Assembly (NCBI GenBank): GCA_000434115.1
Contig: FR893939.1
Coordinates: 1 to 19,031, forward strand
Reading direction: 5' to 3'
DNA from: Roseburia sp. CAG:309
GTDB lineage: Bacteria; Bacillota; Clostridia; Lachnospirales; Lachnospiraceae
DNA: 19,031 nt
Of this stretch, positions 14,393 to 19,031 are shown one piece after another. The position numbers and the translations under genes are program-made. The notes under the pieces were generated by a model. The model was not told the DNA's origin. It made no database searches and worked only from the letters and a program-made list of their open reading frames with translations. Position 1 is the stretch's first letter. Every line of letters begins with the position of its first letter.

Positions 14393-16453
14393 ATGGGAAA
14401 AAAGTTATTTATAGCAGAAAAACCAAGCGTGGCGCAGGAATTTGCCCGGGTTCTTAAAGTAAATGGACGGCGTGGAGATGGTTTTATTGAATCGCCCGAT
14501 CATGTTGTGACATGGTGTGTCGGACATCTTGTGACGATGAGTTATCCGGAAAGTTATGATCCTGCTTACGCAAAATGGGCATTTGAGACGCTGCCCTTTA
14601 TCCCGGAAACATATAAATACGAAGTAATCGGAAATGTAAAAAAACAGTTTGAAACGGTAAAAAATCTTTTGAACCGAGACGATGTGGAGGCAATTTATGT
14701 CTGCACCGACTCCGGACGCGAGGGAGAATACATTTACCGTCTGGTGGATCAGATGGCTGCGGTGCCGGATACTAAGGCAAAATTCCGAGTCTGGATCGAT
14801 TCGCAGACAGAAGATGAGATCCTGCGTGGAATCCGTGAGGCAAAGCCGTTATCTGCGTATGATAATCTCAGTGCGTCCGCGTATCTGCGTGCCAAAGAAG
14901 ATTATCTGATGGGAATTAATTTTTCAAGAGCGCTGTCTCTCAAATACGGCGGCTGGCTCAATGACAACGTGTCCGGAAAGAAATGGACTTCGGTGTCGGT
15001 CGGCAGGGTAATGACATGTGTGCTTGGTATGGTAGTAAGCCGTGAATGGGAGATCCGTAAGTTTGTGAAAACCCCATTTTACCGCGTGATCGGTTCGTTT
15101 GGAAGAGAGCAGACAGACGAAGAAGAGGCTGCTTTTTTTGAGAGCGAATGGCGAGTGAACGAAAAATCTAAATATTTCCAATCACCAAAACTGTATAAGG
15201 AAAATGGATTTACCGAGGAAAGTTTTGCCAAAGAACTGATCGATACGCTTATGGCGGGAGAAAAACAGGCGGTAGTCGAGAAAGTGGAAAAGAAGAAAGA
15301 AAAGAAAAATCCGCCGCTGCTTTTCAATCTGGCGGAGTTACAGAACTTATCTTCAAAATTGTTTAAGATCAGTCCGGACGAGACGTTACAGATCGTCCAG
15401 GAATTGTACGAAAAAAAACTTGTGACCTATCCGAGAACCGATGCCAGAGTGCTGAGCAGTGCCGTCGCAAAAGAGATTACAAAGAATCTCAAAGGACTGC
15501 AGGGGTATGAGATGGCACTTCCGTATCTCAGGGATATCGCGCAGCGAAAGAGTTTTCTCGGATTGGAAAAGACAAGATATGTAGATGATAAAAAGATTAC
15601 CGACCATTATGCCATTATCCCGACCGGACAAGGGCTGGGGGCGCTGGCTTCTCTGAAGCCGCTCAGCGCCAAAATGTATGAAGTGATCGTACGCCGCTTT
15701 TTGTGCATTTTCTATCCGCCGGCGGTATATCAGAAAATGAATGTTTCTTTGACGATGGAAAATCCGTTAGAAGAGACTGTATATATGGAAAATTTTGTAA
15801 CTACCGCAAAGGTTTTAGTGGAAGAAGGCTTTTTGCCGGTGTCACAGTATTCGTTTGCCAAAAAGAAAAAGGAAGAGAATCCGGAAAACGAAGAGGAGAC
15901 GGACAGTGCGGCATTGGAGAAAATTCTCCCCTCCCTGAAAAAGGGAATGAAACTGTCTCTGCATGACATGAAGATCAAAGAAGGTGAGACATCTCCGCCA
16001 AAACGGTACAATTCCGGTTCGATGATCCTTGCAATGGAAAATGCCGGACAGCTGATCGAGGATGAGGAACTGCGCGCCATGATCAAAGGAAGCGGCATCG
16101 GAACGAGTGCGACCCGGGCGGAAATTTTGAAGAAACTGGTAAATATTTCCTATTTAGATCTCAACAAAAAGACGCAGATCATCACGCCGACACTCAAAGG
16201 AGAGCTGGTGTGCGGCATTGTGCGTTATTCGATCCCTGCGATGTTAAGTCCCAAACTTACGGCAAGCTGGGAAAAAGGTCTTACCGGTGTGTCCGATGGC
16301 GGGATCAGCGAAAATGAATATATGGACAAACTGACCGGCTTTGTCAAAACACAGGTCGGAAAGGTAAAGCAGACCAACAATATTGCGCAGCTTCGTTCCT
16401 ATTACCAGATTGCTGCCGTATACTATAAGAACAAGAAAAAAGGAGAAAAGTAA
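14393..16453 (+). CDS. topB: DNA topoisomerase III (type IA)
   Basis: This 686-residue type IA topoisomerase cuts one DNA strand to relax negative supercoils and separate linked DNA during replication and recombination. The TOPRIM domain begins with LFIAEKPSVA (Glu9) and has TDSGREGE (105-112). The active-site tyrosine is Tyr346 in VTYPRTD. Other type IA features visible are the SVGRVMT segment (202-208), HYAIIPTG (405-412) and GSGIGTSATRAEIL (566-579). There are no C-terminal zinc fingers, as expected for TopB rather than TopA. The second Asp of the usual D-x-D-x-E motif is Gly108 here (Asp106/Gly108/Glu110), which I recall as a common variant in Firmicute TopB proteins. No strong Shine-Dalgarno is visible; the start 3 bases after the previous stop suggests coupled translation. 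Confidence 0.96.
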   Translation: MGKKLFIAEKPSVAQEFARVLKVNGRRGDGFIESPDHVVTWCVGHLVTMSYPESYDPAYAKWAFETLPFIPETYKYEVIGNVKKQFETVKNLLNRDDVEAIYVCTDSGREGEYIYRLVDQMAAVPDTKAKFRVWIDSQTEDEILRGIREAKPLSAYDNLSASAYLRAKEDYLMGINFSRALSLKYGGWLNDNVSGKKWTSVSVGRVMTCVLGMVVSREWEIRKFVKTPFYRVIGSFGREQTDEEEAAFFESEWRVNEKSKYFQSPKLYKENGFTEESFAKELIDTLMAGEKQAVVEKVEKKKEKKNPPLLFNLAELQNLSSKLFKISPDETLQIVQELYEKKLVTYPRTDARVLSSAVAKEITKNLKGLQGYEMALPYLRDIAQRKSFLGLEKTRYVDDKKITDHYAIIPTGQGLGALASLKPLSAKMYEVIVRRFLCIFYPPAVYQKMNVSLTMENPLEETVYMENFVTTAKVLVEEGFLPVSQYSFAKKKKEENPENEEETDSAALEKILPSLKKGMKLSLHDMKIKEGETSPPKRYNSGSMILAMENAGQLIEDEELRAMIKGSGIGTSATRAEILKKLVNISYLDLNKKTQIITPTLKGELVCGIVRYSIPAMLSPKLTASWEKGLTGVSDGGISENEYMDKLTGFVKTQVGKVKQTNNIAQLRSYYQIAAVYYKNKKKGEK

Positions 16454-16454
16454 A

Positions 16455-17126
16455 ATGGCTCAGGAAATTACAAACAAACAATTATTTGAAGATCATCATT
16501 CCCTCGCATGGGAGGAAATTGCAGCATATGAATATCCGTATGAGGTGCTTGCAGACATCGGAGATATCATAAAGAAGATTGGAGAAGCTCTGCCGGCAGA
16601 CCGCTTTGAAAAACGGGAAGGCGATATCTGGGTGGCAAAAAATGCGACAGTTGCGCCGACTGCCTGTCTGAATGGACCTTTGATCATCGATGAAGAAGCA
16701 GAGATTCGTCATTGTGCGTTTATCCGTGGCAATGCGATCGTGGGAAAAGGCGCTGTCGTCGGCAATTCGACCGAACTTAAAAATGTGATCCTTTTTGATG
16801 GGGTTCAGGTGCCTCATTACAATTATGTAGGTGACTCCATTCTGGGCTATAAGTCGCATATGGGAGCAGGCTCGATCACATCCAATGTAAAATCCGACAA
16901 AACTTTGGTAGAAATTCGGGTTGGAGAGCAGAAAATCCCTACCGGACGCAAAAAAGTGGGGGCAATTCTGGGAAGTTTTGTGGAAGTGGGATGCGGCAGT
17001 ATTTTGAACCCGGGAACGGTCATCGGAAGCCACTCCAATGTATATCCTTTATCGTCCGTGCGTGGTTACGTTCCAAGCAGAAGTATTTACAAAAACCAGA
17101 ACGAAGTGATAAAAAAACACGAATAA
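16455..17126 (+). CDS. GlmU-like left-handed beta-helix protein lacking the pyrophosphorylase domain
   Basis: This 223-residue protein is a hexapeptide-repeat (left-handed parallel beta-helix) sugar-nucleotide acyltransferase relative. After a helical N-terminus (1-50), repeats run from about 57 to 200. The stretch VPHYNYVGDSILG with His121, followed by MGAGSITSN, closely follows the acetyltransferase active site of GlmU, in which the equivalent histidine is catalytic. The N-terminal Rossmann pyrophosphorylase domain of GlmU is absent, so it cannot make UDP-GlcNAc from UTP by itself, though automated pipelines may label it so. An in-frame ATG at 16383 lies inside topB; ATG 16455 with AGGAG at 16441-16445 is preferred. 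It starts one base after the topB stop. Its acceptor is unknown, with glucosamine-1-phosphate one possibility. Confidence 0.85.
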   Translation: MAQEITNKQLFEDHHSLAWEEIAAYEYPYEVLADIGDIIKKIGEALPADRFEKREGDIWVAKNATVAPTACLNGPLIIDEEAEIRHCAFIRGNAIVGKGAVVGNSTELKNVILFDGVQVPHYNYVGDSILGYKSHMGAGSITSNVKSDKTLVEIRVGEQKIPTGRKKVGAILGSFVEVGCGSILNPGTVIGSHSNVYPLSSVRGYVPSRSIYKNQNEVIKKHE

Positions 17127-17159
17127 AAATTTTTGTGCCAAAACGAATCCTCGGGGAGG

Positions 17160-17188
17160 TTGACATTTATTGAAAAATATTGTACACT
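17160..17188 (+). promoter_or_regulatory. Strong sigma-70-type promoter for the scaffold/GGGtGRT pair
   Basis: A perfect -35 TTGACA (17160-17165) is followed after exactly 17 bases by TACACT (17183-17188). It lies 43-71 bases before the ATG at 17231 in the longest gap of the right half of the window. The transcript leader would be about 35 bases. The good match fits the biased codon use of the genes downstream. Confidence 0.75.
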
Positions 17189-17230
17189 TTTGTAAGAATG
17201 TGACGCAAAAAGAAAGGAGATTCTATCGAC

Positions 17231-17938
17231 ATGATTTATTCACAAGAAGTAGAAAACATGTGCCCGGTTGCTCAGGGTGTTAATCACGGTTGTGCCCCAA
17301 TTCCAGAAGAAGCAAAATGGGTAAAAGCAAAAGAAGTAAAAGATATTTCCGGTTTTACACATGGTGTAGGCTGGTGTGCTCCGCAGCAGGGAGCTTGTAA
17401 ACTTACCTTGAACGTAAAAGAAGGTATTATCCAGGAAGCTTTGGTAGAGACGATCGGATGTTCCGGTATGACTCATTCCGCAGCTATGGCAGCTGAGATT
17501 CTTCCGGGACGTACTGTGATGGAAGCATTGAATACAGACCTTGTATGTGATGCCATCAATACAGCAATGAGAGAACTGTTCCTTCAGATTGTTTACGGAC
17601 GTTCCCAGAGTGCTTTCTCGGAAGACGGACTGGCAATCGGAGCTGGGCTGGAAGATCTTGGAAAAGGACTTCGCTCCCAGGTTGGTACCATGTACGGTAC
17701 ATTGAAAAAAGGACCTCGCTATCTTGAGATGGCAGAAGGTTATGTAACTGCAATCGCTCTCGATGAAAATGATTTGATTATCGGTTATAAATTCGTTAGC
17801 CTTGGTAAGATGACTGACTTCATCAAAAAAGGCGATGACCCGAATACAGCTTACGAAAAAGCATGTGGTCAGTATGGACGTGTTGACGATGCTGTGAAAC
17901 TCATCGACCCAAGAACCGATGAAGAAGTTGCAAAATAA
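17231..17938 (+). CDS. NifU-like iron-sulfur cluster assembly scaffold protein
   Basis: This 235-residue protein is related to the NifU/IscU scaffold fold, on which Fe-S clusters are built before transfer. Cysteines are at 11, 21, 49, 56, 77, 106 and 212. The GCSGMTHSAAMAAEIL segment holds Cys77 at the place of a conserved NifU/IscU ligand, followed by GRTVMEAL, also typical; Cys106 fits the third ligand position. It differs from standard NifU by an extended N-terminus with two cysteines and a long C-terminal region (about 125-235). AAAGGAGA (17213-17220) precedes the ATG by about 10 bases. The GGGtGRT gene begins 20 bases after it, and this pairing is, as I recall, conserved in anaerobic Firmicutes. 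Cluster type and client proteins are unknown. Confidence 0.85.
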   Translation: MIYSQEVENMCPVAQGVNHGCAPIPEEAKWVKAKEVKDISGFTHGVGWCAPQQGACKLTLNVKEGIIQEALVETIGCSGMTHSAAMAAEILPGRTVMEALNTDLVCDAINTAMRELFLQIVYGRSQSAFSEDGLAIGAGLEDLGKGLRSQVGTMYGTLKKGPRYLEMAEGYVTAIALDENDLIIGYKFVSLGKMTDFIKKGDDPNTAYEKACGQYGRVDDAVKLIDPRTDEEVAK

Positions 17939-17958
17939 TATAAGGAGGTAACGAAATA

Positions 17959-18969
17959 ATGGCTTTATTTGAATCATATGAAAGAAGAATTGATAAAATC
18001 AATAGCGTATTGAATGAGTACGGTATCTCCTCCATTGAAGAGGCTGAGAAAATCACAAAAGATGCTGGCTTAAATGTATACGACCAGATTAAAGGCATTC
18101 AGCCAATTTGTTTTGAAAACGCTTGCTGGGCTTACACCGTAGGAGCAGCAATTGCAATTAAAAAAGGATGTAGAAGAGCAGCAGACGCTGCCGCTGCCAT
18201 CGGAGAAGGTCTTCAGGCTTTCTGTATCCCTGGTTCTGTTGCAGACACACGTAAAGTAGGTCTTGGACATGGTAACCTTGGTAAAATGCTTCTTGAGGAA
18301 GAGACAGAGTGTTTCTGTTTCCTCGCAGGACATGAGTCATTCGCAGCAGCAGAAGGAGCTATCGGTATCGCTGAGAAAGCGAACAAAGTTCGTAAAAAAC
18401 CTCTCCGCGTTATCCTGAACGGTCTTGGAAAAGATGCTGCACAGATTATTTCCCGTATCAACGGATTTACTTTTGTTGAGACAGAGTATGATCCATATAC
18501 AAACACAGTAAAAGAAATCGAAAGAATCTCTTACTCCGATGGACTTCGTTCCAAAGTAAACTGCTATGGTGCAAACGATGTTCAGGAAGGTGTTGCCATC
18601 ATGCACAAAGAGGGCGTAGACGTATCTATCACAGGTAACTCTACAAACCCTACACGTTTCCAGCATCCGGTAGCAGGTACTTATAAGAAAGAATGTCTTG
18701 AGCAGGGCAAGAAATACTTTTCTGTAGCATCCGGTGGTGGTACAGGACGTACACTTCATCCGGATAACATGGCTGCAGGCCCGGCTTCTTACGGTATGAC
18801 AGATACTCTCGGACGTATGCACAGTGATGCACAGTTCGCAGGATCTTCTTCTGTACCGGCCCACGTAGAAATGATGGGACTTATCGGTGCAGGAAACAAC
18901 CCTATGGTTGGTATGACAGTTGCAGTAGCTGTATCCATTCAGGAAGCTGCTGATAACGGCAAATTCTAA
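17959..18969 (+). CDS. GGGtGRT-family protein of unknown function
   Basis: This 336-residue protein belongs to the GGGtGRT family, named only for its signature, seen here as GGGTGRT (259-265) inside a highly conserved C-terminal part rich in Gly, Ala and Met. No membrane segment or signal peptide is visible, so it should be cytosolic. Cysteines occur at 51, 57, 71, 89, 118, 120, 202 and 246, enough to bind a metal cluster, and the partner is a Fe-S scaffold. A strong AAGGAGGT (17942-17949) lies 9 bases before the ATG. Codon choice is strongly biased (Arg nearly always CGT, Leu CTT or CTC), unlike the genes before 17000 and suggesting abundant expression. A role as a cluster carrier or client enzyme is inference. 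Confidence 0.88.
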   Translation: MALFESYERRIDKINSVLNEYGISSIEEAEKITKDAGLNVYDQIKGIQPICFENACWAYTVGAAIAIKKGCRRAADAAAAIGEGLQAFCIPGSVADTRKVGLGHGNLGKMLLEEETECFCFLAGHESFAAAEGAIGIAEKANKVRKKPLRVILNGLGKDAAQIISRINGFTFVETEYDPYTNTVKEIERISYSDGLRSKVNCYGANDVQEGVAIMHKEGVDVSITGNSTNPTRFQHPVAGTYKKECLEQGKKYFSVASGGGTGRTLHPDNMAAGPASYGMTDTLGRMHSDAQFAGSSSVPAHVEMMGLIGAGNNPMVGMTVAVAVSIQEAADNGKF

Positions 18970-19012
18970 TTTGGCTTACAAGTAAATGTAATATATTTAG
19001 AAATGAAAACAG

Positions 19013-19031
19013 GATCTGCTTTTGGCAGGTC
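19013..19031 (+). terminator. Probable terminator hairpin, cut by the window edge
   Basis: GATCTGC (19013-19019) pairs with GCAGGTC (19025-19031) around a TTTTG loop: seven pairs, one of them G-U. It sits 44 bases after the GGGtGRT stop codon. Any T-run would lie beyond the end of the window, so termination cannot be confirmed. Confidence 0.5.

Noticed and set aside
17149..17160. Possible terminator hairpin CCTC-GGG-GAGG after the beta-helix gene
   Set aside because: There are only four pairs and no following T-run; the A/T tract lies upstream of it. It is too weak to call.
17240..17977. Long open frame on the - strand (245 codons) opposite the scaffold gene
   Set aside because: The coding evidence on the + strand is strong (NifU-like cysteines, biased codons). 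The antisense product is low-complexity Phe/Cys/Ser-rich with no recognisable family.
1..19031. Mobile elements, CRISPR arrays, tRNA or rRNA genes
   Set aside because: I saw no transposase or integrase pattern, no regularly spaced repeats and no tRNA- or rRNA-like sequence; all genes are co-directional and tightly spaced.

Overview
The window is a single chromosomal stretch in which all 17 recognisable genes lie on the + strand. AG-rich Shine-Dalgarno sites, the codon and base composition, a CheV protein, a MoxR/DUF58/transglutaminase cluster and the closing NifU-like/GGGtGRT pair together suggest an anaerobic gut Firmicute, most likely a member of the Lachnospiraceae. That placement is inferred from gene content and was not computed. 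I see no phage, transposon, CRISPR array, tRNA or rRNA, so this looks like core or near-core genome and not an island.

Region 1 (about 120-4056) is a sensing and envelope-protein operon. It has an extended -10 promoter, a membrane-anchored trigger-factor-like FKBP foldase, an unknown single-pass membrane protein, and an OmpR-type response regulator with its histidine kinase. The first three genes overlap one another, which suggests translational coupling.

Region 2 (about 4067-8099) starts from a second extended -10 promoter. It holds a lipoprotein, a small bacterial PH-domain protein, the chemotaxis adaptor CheV, and a 600-residue acidic, repeat-containing membrane protein. A strong hairpin lies between cheV and the acidic gene. 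The acidic protein is the least explained large gene here.

Region 3 (8126-10207) holds the two subunits of imidazole glycerol phosphate synthase (hisH, hisF) and then uracil-DNA glycosylase (ung).

Region 4 (10216-17126) is a tightly packed run. It contains a MoxR AAA+ ATPase, a DUF58 protein, a TgpA-like membrane transglutaminase, DNA topoisomerase III and a GlmU-like beta-helix protein. The first three are a known conserved trio that probably acts on the cell envelope.

Region 5 (17160-19031) has its own strong sigma-70-type promoter. It carries a NifU-like scaffold gene and a GGGtGRT-family gene, and a probable terminator hairpin lies at the window edge. The codon choice of these two genes differs visibly from the rest (CGT for Arg, CTT/CTC for Leu), pointing to high expression.

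The best candidates for under-described biology are the scaffold/GGGtGRT pair and the CheV-linked acidic membrane protein. No gene shows a frameshift or truncation. No gene-free stretch exceeds 300 bases; the longest are positions 1-166 and 17127-17230.
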